Below the pieces are notes generated by a model, which worked only from the letters and a program-made list of their open reading frames with translations, made no database searches and was not told where the DNA came from. DNA of 64,000 nt from Globodera rostochiensis (Eukaryota > Nematoda > Chromadorea > Rhabditida > Heteroderidae): the NCBI GenBank assembly GCA_018350325.1, contig JAEVLN010000003.1, forward strand, positions 1,597,214-1,661,213, given 5' to 3'. Both the position numbers and the translations under genes were made by a program. Positions 49,701-61,000 of this stretch are shown piece after piece; position 1 is the stretch's first letter, and every line of letters starts with the position of its first letter.

Positions 49701-52700
49701 TAATTAACCTAGAAAATCTCAACTTTCGTACCTTAGCAATGTTTGGAGGATAAATTCGAACGAAGAGAGAGGGGGCACTGTTCTTTTAATGAAAATGTCG
49801 CGGAAATGCCACACTTGACGTCTGCAAGACAAGAAGCTAGCGACTGCATTGTGCAGAACCATCTCGCGTTTGGCCAAGGGACTGTCCGTGCGCTCGAGTC
49901 GAACAATGCGACGCAAATCGCATGGAACGGAATGGTAGCGGATCAAAATGCGTTCAAATGGTTTCTGCACGATGCACAGAGAAGGCAATTCCTGGTAAAA
50001 TTTGAAACCTTTTAAAAAGATGCCAGAGGCAAATTTATCAACTATTTCCGAAGCGAATTCGACCGTTCTGTTCACCGCCATCATTTGCCGTCTTTCACTG
50101 TTCTCCAATAGTTTTTCAGCAATTTCCACAGTTTGAATCTCTCGAATAGTGCGCAGTCGTCCCAAATTGTTGGTAAATTTGCGCAGAATCTATCGAATAA
50201 AAGTAAAAAATTCAATTTAATTAAGAGAATCACATCGTCGCGCGTCTGAGCCGAAATGCTTCCGGGAAAAGAAAGGCGAACGATTGCGCAGGGCAAATCG
50301 ATGGCAGTACGAATTAGAAAGAATTCATGAGGTGTGACGGAAACAGCATTCTTTTTGGTCGGGCTAATCAAAAACGGACAAATGTCTAACAAATTCTCTG
50401 AGGGGGGGGGGGGGGGGCATTTACCTTTCCGAACCGTTCCCCTCGTGCAAAAGGCACACGTACAACTGATCACGGACCAAAGCGAAGCTTGCCCATCGTT
50501 TCAAATGCGCGTGCAGTTCATTGAATGCCATTTCGGAAGTGATATGACTAAAACGTCCTTTTCGTTGCGAGGTGAACATTCGGTCCGGGAGGGGGTAGTC
50601 ATGGGCAAGAATAAGTCGAACAGTGTGCGTGTGCATTAACCGTTGCCTTGAATTGTTTCCCAATTCCAAAAAAAAACAAAATTTTAAAAAACCAAAAGGC
50701 TTCGTCAATGGCTGAGAAAGGTTGCCAGTAGGAGACAAATTTCGAGTGACGCAAAGATCTGTTGAACGGATTTTAAACAGAATTGCCATGCAACTCACTC
50801 GTATCTCTCTGTGAGCTCCACATTTAAAGAGCTCTTTTTGAATTCGAACAGAGCAACGGCCCGTTCCACCTCCTTGGGTAACTCCCAATAAGCGGAGTCC
50901 GAATTGAAGCTGTTCAGGTGGAGCAAAAGTGTGTCGACCTCACTCAGACTGAATCAATCAACAAACAGAGATTAAGAATGGATATTATAGACAAATGGTA
51001 CCTGGCGATGGCTGCCCTCAATGAAAAAGGGTCCTGCCGTTCGCCGAGCAAATTGGAAGTAGAACAGGAAAGATGGGCCTCAATGAATACTTCCACTTGT
51101 AGTGCGCAACTAAACATAAAAATTGTCAAGACGTTCCAATGCTAATCAAGTCAAGTACACACTGACTTTCTCTGGCCGACAATGACGCTCGGCCATGCTG
51201 GCTTCAATTTTGGCACATAAATGTTGTACTCAATGGTGACCAACGGACGCCAGGCCAAAGACAAATGAATTAAAAGCAAAGTAGCAGATGGGGCGGTTAA
51301 CGCAGCTTCTGGATGTTGTTCGACACAACCAATTATTTCGTCGACATGTCGGACGGAATATCCCTCAAAAAGTCGAGCAGACAACAAATTAGCCAGACTG
51401 CCCTCGTAGACTCGGGAGAATCGTTTGTTTCGTACATAACTGTTGTGGCATTTATGTAAATACCAAAAGAATTTCGATAAAACTTTGCTCGCATTTCTCC
51501 CAACGATGGGCTTTTGAGTCCGCCAGAAATTCCGTTAGATCCTCTCTGGAAACTCCAAGTAAGTAATGCCCGTTGAATTGGATCCAAAGGGTCCGATGAG
51601 TCGGTTGGATCGAGTTGGTCCTCAAACAGAAAAGTGCCGAGAGTGGCGGTGGCGATAAACTTGAACAGCTCGGGAAACCCGACATGACCAAGGACCGGGC
51701 CACGGAGAGAAGCCGAACGAAGCTGAAGAAAAATCGGGGATTTGGGTGCAGAGAAACTTTTTCGAGGGGGTCGGAAAAAATTGAATACCAATTTCAGTTT
51801 TTTTAATGGTGCTGCTGATATTTTTTGAGATGAAGCAAGAACATTTTGGGTTAATTGGTCAAAGCGGGAAACCTGAATGAATGAGCAAGCAATAGAATGG
51901 AGGCGAAGTTGGGCCAAAATCCCTTGCAGGGCTTGTTGATCAAAAACACTGCAAACGCCATCGGTGACGATCACTGACAAAAAATGGAAGATTAGGCTTA
52001 GGCTTAATTCGTCTACAACCGATGTTTGCCAAGCTTCTCGGCTGCATCATTTGAACGGAGAGAATGCCCATGCGCAACATGAATATCAGTGCCCAATCCG
52101 AATGCACAAAGCCCCGGTCGGAAGACAATAAATTTTCCGATGTAACGGCAGCAGCCATCGCAACACGTCGAAAAGGCGTCGTCGAATTTTCTTTCCTCCC
52201 TTTTCCTGAAGATTCTTTTGCCATCCGAGACCGCCTACTCCCCGCGCTCCATTCCCTCATATGGGGCTGAGCGAACAGTACGAGGGTATCCACAAAATGT
52301 TTAACACGGATGACCAGCTGACCAATCACAGAATCAAGAGACTCTTTCCGAAGAAGGACCCCCTGAAGTAGCACCTGAACGCACAGAAGATGAACATAAA
52401 AAAGTCAGCTGCAATTCAGACATTGTCGTTTGGAAAGCACAGAAAAGGACTGAAGGCACATAAAGAGAGCAAAATCGTTGGGCAGTTAGCATTGCATGCT
52501 CCGGGGATGTCCATCTGAAGACCAAAAAATTAAATTAAAGTCATTTTTGTGGGAGGGGAGAAAATTTCTCTAAAAATCAAAGTAACCTTTTTAACCAAAC
52601 TTCGAAGACATTTGATGACGGCTTCGATTAATCGATTGTATAGAACAGAGTCCAAGTCATCCTTTAAATTTCAAGTTGATTTGAGTTTTAAAATTAAAAA

Positions 52701-53421
52701 CATTTTTGCAACACATACACAAAGTGCGTGAGGGTACATTAAAGTAAATTAACTAACAATAACAAAGCTGGATGGGCTCAGATCAATGACAAATACGACC
52801 CGGTAGGAAGAGGCCAAGAAAGTAACGGTTGTGTTTGGACCAAGTCGAAGGCGTTCGTCCTTCCCCGGCTGTGTGAGTTCTCGGGAGAGAAGGCCGCACA
52901 CTGAAACGCCCTAAATGTCCTAAATGTTTATTTATAATTTAATTGGACACACTTTCAATCGACTCCCACGTCGGCTTTGTTGTTGGTGGTGATGGCTATG
53001 CTGTTGATGATTTTCTTTAGCATCCTTTTCAAGTATCACGACGCTTCCAAAATGTTCTAATAGCCACTCAGCCCTAACCATCCTAAACAAACTCTCTTGG
53101 TATAAAAGATTGCTTTTCATCTGACCTGGACAGCCTCCTCTCCGGTTCCATCTTCAAAAAGACCTCGCGAGCCTCGCGGGTCCTCACCATTAATGATTTG
53201 CGTTTTGTTGACGATGAAGATGGTAAAGCCGTAGGCTGTCGTTCAGTCTGGACATCGTTTTTCTTTGATTCCGACGACAATTCACCGCATCCGTTTCCCC
53301 GATTGATTGGCTGATTATTAATTTGGTAATAACGCTGATCTGAGCTGGGCTTTTTCTCAAGTTTTTGTTGCGTCACTCCGTCTCCATCTTTCGTGAATGC
53401 TTTCTCCTCCTCTCCTTTCAT
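31706..53421 (-). CDS. SZT2: SZT2 homologue, large KICSTOR subunit, many exons over 21.7 kb
   Basis: Scaffold of KICSTOR, which anchors GATOR1 at lysosomes and so restrains TORC1 when amino acids are low. Markers follow human SZT2 (recalled) in order: VFLKMEPERRLSR and RMVRAEWLLEHFG (53.2-53.0 kb), SSYRVVFVIDLSPS (52.8), VLLQGVLLRKE (52.36), VIVTDGVCSVFD and QLRLHSIACSFIQV (51.95-51.85), GHVGFPELFKFIATATLG (51.65), FEGYSVRHVDE (51.36), RWASFALVRDQLYV (50.5), AIDLPCAIVRLSFPG (50.3), CIVQKPFERILIRYHSVP (49.95), VTEVWSEP (49.1), FTFDQLMGVC and FDLNTLLRHA (45.95-45.8). Further exons carry NMYVYKERNGNVVYLRL (40.5), CILLAVHGVRPPGEEI (40.35), CHVHSFVYDFHLRM (34.85), and a last exon ending KLLKEVGP and TGA at 31706. 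Introns are mostly about 50 nt; one near 48.8-46.3 kb is large and holds a purine minisatellite. Exon boundaries in the middle third and the start codon (53421 chosen as the first Met of the open frame) are not proved. Confidence 0.93.
32996..33290. repeat. 36-38-bp tandem array, about 8 copies, in an SZT2 intron
   Basis: The plus-strand unit begins CTTCCTAAATTTAATTACCC and ends GATTAGACTCA; some copies lack TT (AATACCC). On the sense strand every unit has AAATTTAG|GAAG, an acceptor-like site. The array's last unit abuts the predicted SZT2 exon beginning at 32998 (SESSQLSTESRVNILQAKKQ). Confidence 0.95.
34998..35066. repeat. Short tandem repeat with TTGATATTGATCAGAAT, 3 copies
   Basis: Three copies of about 24 bp in an SZT2 intron, downstream of the donor GG|gtgaac on the minus strand. 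Confidence 0.85.
37848..37912. repeat. (TATTG)n microsatellite in SZT2
   Basis: About 12 imperfect copies of TGTAT/TATTG with some TACTG variants, in an SZT2 intron. Confidence 0.85.
46500..47190. repeat. Group of long G-runs in the large SZT2 intron
   Basis: G-runs at 46508-46521, 47087-47100, 47103-47122, 47174-47190, plus C-run 47281-47292. They lie within the intron of roughly 2.5 kb between exons near 48.8 and 46.3 kb. Confidence 0.8.
47976..48405. repeat. Purine-only minisatellite GGGAGGGAAGGAGAGA, about 430 bp
   Basis: An uninterrupted A/G strand built from GGGAGGGAAGGAGAGAGGGA units, period about 20 bp, with some GGGAGGGA expansions. It lies in an SZT2 intron, with C/T on the sense strand. 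All frames are open (Glu/Gly/Arg or Pro/Ser/Leu ORFs up to 257 aa), none taken as a gene. Confidence 0.97.
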
Positions 53422-55052
53422 AACTTTATGTGTTGTCGCCCGAAAATAATAAGCATTTCAAGAAAAACTAAAATAATAAATAGGTACTAAAATATACCCC
53501 CAAAAAAATTCGAAACGGGCAAATGCCAACAGCAGGGCAATGTGAAAAAGGAGAAAATGTTGGTCGCCGTAGGCGCATGCCGCATTCTGCCGGAGTGTTT
53601 AAAATTTTTTGAACAGGAACTCACGATTTGGCATTATGTCCCATTCAAAATTATCCCCATTTTCAAGAACTTTCATAAAAAGAGGGAGGACCTTTGCACC
53701 AACAGAACCATTCCCAATACAAGCGCCGTCCGTGTAGACAATGGTCGGCATCATTGTTGGCTTTAAACTTTGATGGTTATGCTAAAATATTAGGAATAGA
53801 ATTGAAACGCCGGCGCCAATATTGTGTTTTTAGGAGGGGTGCCAAGTTGGTCGCGCCAATATAGTCGGCGGCGACGGCGCCGTCAAAGTTACCCCGACCG
53901 TGCCCCCCCCCGTAGCAAAAAAACAAATAAAGAATAGGAAAATTTTTTTAACTTTATAAAAGCCGTTTGGTTTTATAATTTAATTAGAATATTACTTAAT
54001 GTTGACAGCTGAGTATAGTTTGGTGTATAATCTTAAGCCGAAATGTTCATATCAACATGAATGGAACAGAACGCAGCAACAAACACTTCACACCCTCCAC
54101 CATCAACAACGACAATAAAATGTGTTTACCTAACCTAACCTAATACAGTAAATTGCCCCAAGGCTCTTTTAAAAGAAAACAATAAATAAAATTGGTGGTA
54201 AACTGTTGAAATGAACGGCGGGCGCTTGTTAAACCATTAAATGTTGTGTTCAAATTCCCACAATTTTATCATTTTTTTCAATCCAAATTTATTGTAGTTA
54301 AGTACAGTAACACTCTTCAAAATAATTTTAAAATATTATTAATTTTTTTAAATGGTTTTGTGTTGTGAGTTTTTTTTTTCAATTTTAATGAAATTGTCAT
54401 GGGTCGGGCGGGGGAGGGCATAGTCGCATTTTAACCACGAAAACTGTTCAAATAACCATGGAACCGGCCATTTCTTTTAATTCCATTTATTTATTTATTT
54501 GTACATAAAGAAAAATGAATTAAAGTTCAAATTTTTGAAATATGTATCAAAAAATTGGATGAGTGATTTTCAGAAAAATGTAAAGAAAGAATTATCATTG
54601 TCGTATAACAAAAGGAAGATCACAATTCGATGAATGAATTGATAGGCTGATTTCTCTCGAGAGCGCGCTTTATACTCGAGAATAGTATCGAGCAGGGCTC
54701 GTTTTGGAAAGGCCTTGGATTTAAGTACAAACTGTTTTTCAAGTACTTAACTGTCAAATAACAAGTACACTCAAAAACTCCGGAAAGTACATTTGATGAG
54801 GGTCCATTTTGAAGCACTGATGTACTTGCATTCAAGTACGTATACGAGCCCTGCTGGTATAGAGAGAGAGAGAGAGATTCATTAGAATAATTGGACGATT
54901 GGAGTCACTCTTCTGAAAGAATGTCGGGACGGCGGTGATAAGCTCATTCATTTAGTGTCATTTGTGAAGAGGTGGTTTTGGTTGTGTGTTTTGTCGCTAA
55001 TTGGCAGAGAAAATGAAAGCCCGAGGCAAGCACTTTCCTTCAAGCAGTCCCT
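53422..55052. other. Region between cam-1 3' end and SZT2 5' end
   Basis: AT-rich region of 1.6 kb, holding the SZT2 promoter and the cam-1 3' UTR. It contains a likely MITE (54691-54855) and an (AG)n stretch at 54861-54876. The plus ORF 53542-53766 has no family features. No gene is supported. Confidence 0.5.
54691..54855. mobile_element. Candidate 165-bp MITE with 11-bp terminal inverted repeats
   Basis: Ends are AGCAGGGCTCG and CGAGCCCTGCT, perfect inverted repeats of 11 bp, and the inside has several AAGTAC/GTACTT repeats in both orientations. CAGGGCTCG ends resemble hAT-type elements. Flanks GTATCG and GTATAG are only a partial match, so a target duplication is not proved. No coding capacity. 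Confidence 0.6.
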
Positions 55053-58000
55053 TCAGCTGTCTCGACTCTCGTCACTGCTGTAACTGCCCTCCTCGTCCTC
55101 CTCTTCATCCTCCGTGTAGGCCACCCGGTTGTGTGCCGGTGGTTGTCTCCTCCGAGCCGGGGGTATCGGTCGCTTCTTCGATTGTGATCCGTCATCCGAT
55201 GAATTTTGAGCTTAAAAATGAATGAATGATCGATCGATCTATCTCCTCTTCCGTTGATCATTTCTCCTACCGATCGGAGTACTGTGCACAATTGAAGCTC
55301 CTCCGTTGCCCAACAGTGCCAATTTGGCCATCTTTCCGCCACTGGCCAAAATTGTTGTGGAACCGTTTGGCGCCGGTGAGGGGACAGTCGCTCCCTGTGG
55401 ATGCGTTTGGCGCAACATTCGCCCTGCCTGTCCGTTCAGCAGATGGCCATGGCCATTGACACCGCTGCCCGAACCGCCCGAATGAACGGAACTTGCTCGA
55501 TGTTGTTGCATTTGAAGTGCGGAAGGTTGGCCGGACGTCAGCCATTTCTAAGAATAAATTCTTTTTATATAGAAATGAGAGGAGAGTTGATTAGAGCTGC
55601 CTGGAATTTGGAGTACAGCTCGCAAAAGTTGGGTCTCCTCAACGGGTTTGCGTTGAAACATTCGACCATTTGCGCGTACACAGCCGGCGGACAATACTCG
55701 GGCATGTCCAATAAGCTTTCCTCCTGGATGAGCCTGATCACTCCCTCGTCCGTAAATCGTTCGTACGGTTGTCCTTCAAAAGATTTGATTGATTTGGTGT
55801 CAGTTTTTTTTTTGTTCTGTTGTCCTTTGCCCATATTAACTCACTCGCATAAGTATAAATCTCCCAAAGGCACACCCCAAAGGCGTAAACATCCGACGCT
55901 TCGCTGTATTTGCCCTCATTCAGAACCTCCCGAGGAAGCCATCTCAATGGCACTCCGCGAGCGTTGGCATTTAGCTGAATTTGGCATATAATTTGAATTA
56001 TTTGTCAATTCATTTTGCGCAGAAAGTAAAGCCGGCGGCCAAACCACCTTGTAATAGTCGCCAGCATAATGCGGCTTCATCCGGGCAAAGTCGGCTATTT
56101 TGATCACTTGCTGATCGGCAACTAGGCAATTTCGTGCCGCCAAATCGCGGTGTACAAACGATTTGCTGACCAAATATTGCATGCCAGCGGCAATTTGGGT
56201 GGCTATTCTCAGAAAGTCTTCCGCATTCCGTGCCCTCTCCTGCTCGTCATTCCTTAAAATGAATGAATACGCTTTTTGTTGGTCAAGCCGTACATTGTAA
56301 ATTGTAAACGCACTCTGTGCCACTTCGAGGCTCCCGAACTTTCAGAAATTCCACCAAATCTCCGTGGATCATATAATCGAAAACGGCACAAATATCGCCG
56401 CCCTGCAGAAAGCTAACGCCTAACAGACGCACAACATTGTGATGTTCGAATAGGCCAATGGCCATCACCTCCTCGCGGAACTGCTCAATCGCAATGTGTG
56501 GCATATTCGGCTTCAGTGATTTGATGGCAACCCAAAATTGAAAAATAAAATGAATTGAATTCACCTAAAAATGATGCCTTTAGGGAAGCTCCGCTGATCA
56601 TTCCTCCCTCCCATTCTCCCAAAGTCAACAAAGTGCTGCTGTCCTCGCCAATCAGACGATCCGAGAAACGCAACTAAATTACACTTAATTGTCATGAATC
56701 GAATATGTTATGGTTAGAAGGTGAGGCGTTTAGTGCTTCTCCTCAATTGATCTCGCTTTACCTGCTGTTCGTGGATGCTCGAGATTTGATACGGCTCCTC
56801 TACCGTATGGGCCGGTTCAGTGCTGGCGTGGGGACTACTGTAGGACTGTTTCTGTGACTGTTGGACGTAATACTGCGGGTAACATCCCCCGGCAGCGGAG
56901 ACTGAATTCATTGTGTCGCCCGACGCCGCGGCACTTTCCCAGAATCTGTACGGCTGCTGCTGCTGGTGGTGCAGCTGCTGTTGAGAGTGTTTCAGTTCGA
57001 ATATCGTCGGCGGTTGGTTGTTCCCTGTGGCAAAAGGCGCCGTTTGAATGTGATCGATGGTTCCGCTGCCGCCGTAGGGTAACAACGGGTTCAACATCTC
57101 GTCATTTGGCATGGCTCCGGCGGCACGCATACGCTCATCTTGCACTTTTCGATAGAACGCGCTGTTCAAGTCGCTGAAAACGAAATGAGTTAAAAAGGAA
57201 TGGGTAACAAATTGATTACTTAAAACAGAAACTTTCCAAGCCACCCCGATGTGTATGTCTAGCTTAAGAAACTCAATTTAAGAAGGCTTCTGGAAATTTG
57301 AGTATTGGCTTAAACTATGCCTGTTAGTGATGGTGGATCCGCCGTTGCAACTCTGTACCAGAACGTGATGATGATGTGGATGTTGTGGCACATGGCCATT
57401 CTGCATGGACCCCGTGGCAACTTTATGCTGTTGAGATGCCACAACGCTCCCCGACAGCATCGATGAGGCGCTTTCCTGCTGCTGCTGTTGTGCCGTCATC
57501 CCCTGGAGGCAATTCTTGCGCCTTCTCCCCGCCCGTCGGCTCCTTTCCCTCCGACAGCAGAACAAACAGAACAACAAAATCAACAGAAAAGCAATGGCCC
57601 CCAGCCCGGAGGAGAGAGTGATCAGTTGAGACTGAGTGGAGAGAGAGTCCCAAAAGGCGGTGAGGGAGGCGAGCGGGTTGGAAGAGTCCAGTGCTGAGGG
57701 CGTGTCGTCCAAGTCCGGATACAAATTAGGGGGGCATCGGGGGACCTAAAAGTAAATGTTGAGTCGATTCGATGGGGAAGTGTAATAACATTGCATGGTT
57801 CGGCGACCAGCGAATTGCCCGGCGACACGGTGTAGCACCATGGTTCTTGGAACTGGGAACGACGATAAGAAGGGTTTCGGCAGTGATTTCTGGCATTCCT
57901 CAACTGGGGATGGCTGTCCGTGTTGAACTCGCTGAATCGCCAATTTGAAGAAAACTTTTATTAAATGTATTAACCTGTTCGGTGTACTAGGCCAATAGAT

Positions 58001-61000
58001 GCAGGGCCGGTTGCTTCGTGTAGTTGAAGCAGTACCCTGGTATTTGGTCCCAGCACCAACAAAGCACCAGTGGGAGAGAGCGGAAGAAGAAGATGAAGAG
58101 GTTGTCGGAGTGAAGAGGTCGCCCGGAAGCGGTTGAGGAGGCTATAGTTCAAAGTTCATCAATCTCTGATTATATTACGCCCCTTCACCCCACCCTTTTG
58201 TCCAGCACGTTCAGACATTTTGGAGCTTCGGCGGTTAGCACGTCGCAATCCGGCAACAACGCCTTCGGCGCATCTCCAACCAGGTCGTGCTGTGCCGCCA
58301 TGGCAAATTCATTAGGGCACACGTTATTCTGGCGAGAAGGAGAAGCAAAATCAGAAGAGATCAGTGATTAGTGCCATGAGGCGATTTATACCTTCAGCTG
58401 ATCACAGTCCTCTCGGCACAACAAAAGGGTATCCGTCGTGGTGGAGGACAAGCCGGTCTCGCACACCTTTTAATTGGGAAGGAATAAAAAGGCAGAAGGC
58501 TAAGCAAGGACTGTCCGTCCTGGCACACCTTGAACATGTGGTAGCAGGCAACCTGGTGGGAGTATCGGCGACATTGTTCGGACACCCCCGGCATCACACG
58601 AACAGTCATCAGAGCGGCCAGCAAATCCTTTTCTGCAAGTTAAGTTCATTTTGCCTGCATAATCCGGAGACGAACTCCCCCAACTTACCGGCATCATAAA
58701 TGTGCTCTCGGTCAATGAGAACTTTGACGTGTTTCCCGGCCAAGAATTGTTGGCATGCCTCGCCCCGGTAGGCAATGCAATCGCCCTGACGCACCGCTTT
58801 TCCGTCCAGCCATCGTCCGTCCAATTCGCCCGTCCTCCGAATCGGAATATAGCCGGAACCCCCGGCGGCGTTGGGCACTCGCCACAAATTGTCGTTGTTT
58901 TTATGGTCGTTGGAAGTTGTTTCCTCGTTGGTGGACTTCATCTGAATGGGGACCTCTGAACTAAATGCTATCGGCAGATGGCACTTCCATCCCCGGAGGG
59001 TTCGTTTCTCCATTCTATCGGTTTTTGCTAGAGCCCGGTCGAGACGAGATCTCGTCTCGAGTCTCGCTCGAAGCTCAAGTTCGGGCTCTAGTTTTTGCAT
59101 GCCAACCTCTTCGTCCAAATAGTTATCATATGCTGCTGCGTTGTCGTAATCGGCCTCACTGTTCTCGGATTGTTGTTGGAAATGGTGGGGGTGCGATTTG
59201 TGGTGATGTATTCGTCCGCCTCTCTTTTTGCCGGCTAAGGACGAAGTTGAGGAGGAGGATGGGAGAGAAGTGGAAACCTTAATTTGTACTGGAAACCTTA
59301 ATTTGTACTGGAAACCTTAATTTGTACTGGAAACCTTAATTTGTACTGGAAACCTTAATTTGTACTGGAAACCTTAATTTGTACTGGAAACCTTAATTTG
59401 TACTGGAAACCTTAATTTGTACTGGAAACCTTAATTTGTACTGGAAACCTTAATTTGTACTGGAAACCTTAATTTGTACTGGAAACCTTAATTTGTACTG
59501 GAAACCTTAATTTGTACTGGAAACCTTAATTTGTACTGGAAACCTTAATTTGTACTGGAAACCTTAATTTGTACTGGAAACCTTAATTTGTACTGGAAAC
59601 CTTAATTTGTACTGGAAACCTTAATTTGTACTGGAAACCTTAATTTGTACTGGAAACCTTAATTTGTACTGGAAACCTTAATTTGTACTGGAAACCTTAA
59701 TTTGTACTGGAAACCTTAATTTGTACTGGAAACCTTAATTTGTAAAGTGATCGGACATTAAGTGGACGAGGGGGAGGGGCTTCGATTCCAAAGGTTCGAT
59801 TTTGGATTTTGACATTGAGAGGATTATTTGGGCCGACAAAAGCAATGAATGAATGACCAAAGATGAAGAATGGCGTTTTTAGTCTTTTATTTGGCCGCCT
59901 TTTAAGTTGATTTGGTATGGCTGTGATTTGTGATGATTTGGGGGGCGGGGCGGGGGGATAAAAGAGGGAGGGAATGAATGGGCTAATGGATGGAAGGGGC
60001 GGGGATTAATGAATGGACAGGGCAATGAAATGATAAAAAGTGGTCGGCCTGTACTGCTGATGTTCGGTGTGGATGCAATGGAATGGAATAGTCAATGGTC
60101 ATTATCTTCGCGGCATTTGCGTTAATCCCCCACGGGTGGGGGGAGGGGGGGGGGGGCTATGAGAAGCAACCCAAGGGAAAGGAAGGGGGGGGGGGGGGGG
60201 GGAGACAAAGGTCGACAGAACGGACTGACAAAATGGGGGGGGGGGGGGGGATTTGGAAAAAAGTGTTACTAACGGACTACGAAAAATTAGGAATTGACTT
60301 TTGTGTCTATTGCTTTCATTTGGACAATACAAATAAAGCACACGCAAATCCACAATTTGTGTTTGGAGGGGGGGGGGGGGGGGGGAAGTTGGTTAGCATT
60401 GGATTGGGGAGCATTGGCCCAATGCTTCGAGGAGTGGGGTGGCGGGCGGCCAACCAACCCCCACCAATTGCATTTGGGGCCTTTCATTGATTAATCGCAC
60501 ATCCTTCGATGGTAAGGCGGGGGGATGGGTGGGGCGGTGGGGTGGGCCGTTGTTGACCCCCGAGGGGATGTGGACGGATGGTGCCAATCTGTGCGGTGAA
60601 AAAGGGATGAGACGGGGGCGGGGTGGGGGGGGGGGGGTGGCAACGCAAAATTTAGATTGGATGGGTAAATTGTGTTCTGATGAACAATGGGACATGAAAT
60701 GGCCACTTAAGCTGAGGACTGAAATGTACATATAATGTTAACTCAAAAAAAGCATCAAAAATACTTTTATACTTTCTAAGAGAATTTGCTTCATGGTAAT
60801 GGCTGCCCGGCATTTAGAGACTGGACTTTTGGGGAAAATTTGTTGCCCAAAAATGTAGGAAAGATTATTGTCATATTCGTTTTCAGCAAGTTTGGATGTT
60901 GCCAACAAAAGTGGTTTTTTGTTATTTGGAGTTTGGGAGGGAGCTATGATGCAATTTAACCAAGGAAATAAGTGCCAATTAGTGAAGATGACATTCATTC

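Noticed and set aside
54125..54140. TAACCTAACC, possible telomere remnant
   Set aside because: Only two units, and not the nematode TTAGGC repeat.
59271..59743. CRISPR-like or telomere-like array
   Set aside because: Perfect 19-bp tandem repeat without spacers; the unit is not the nematode telomere TTAGGC.
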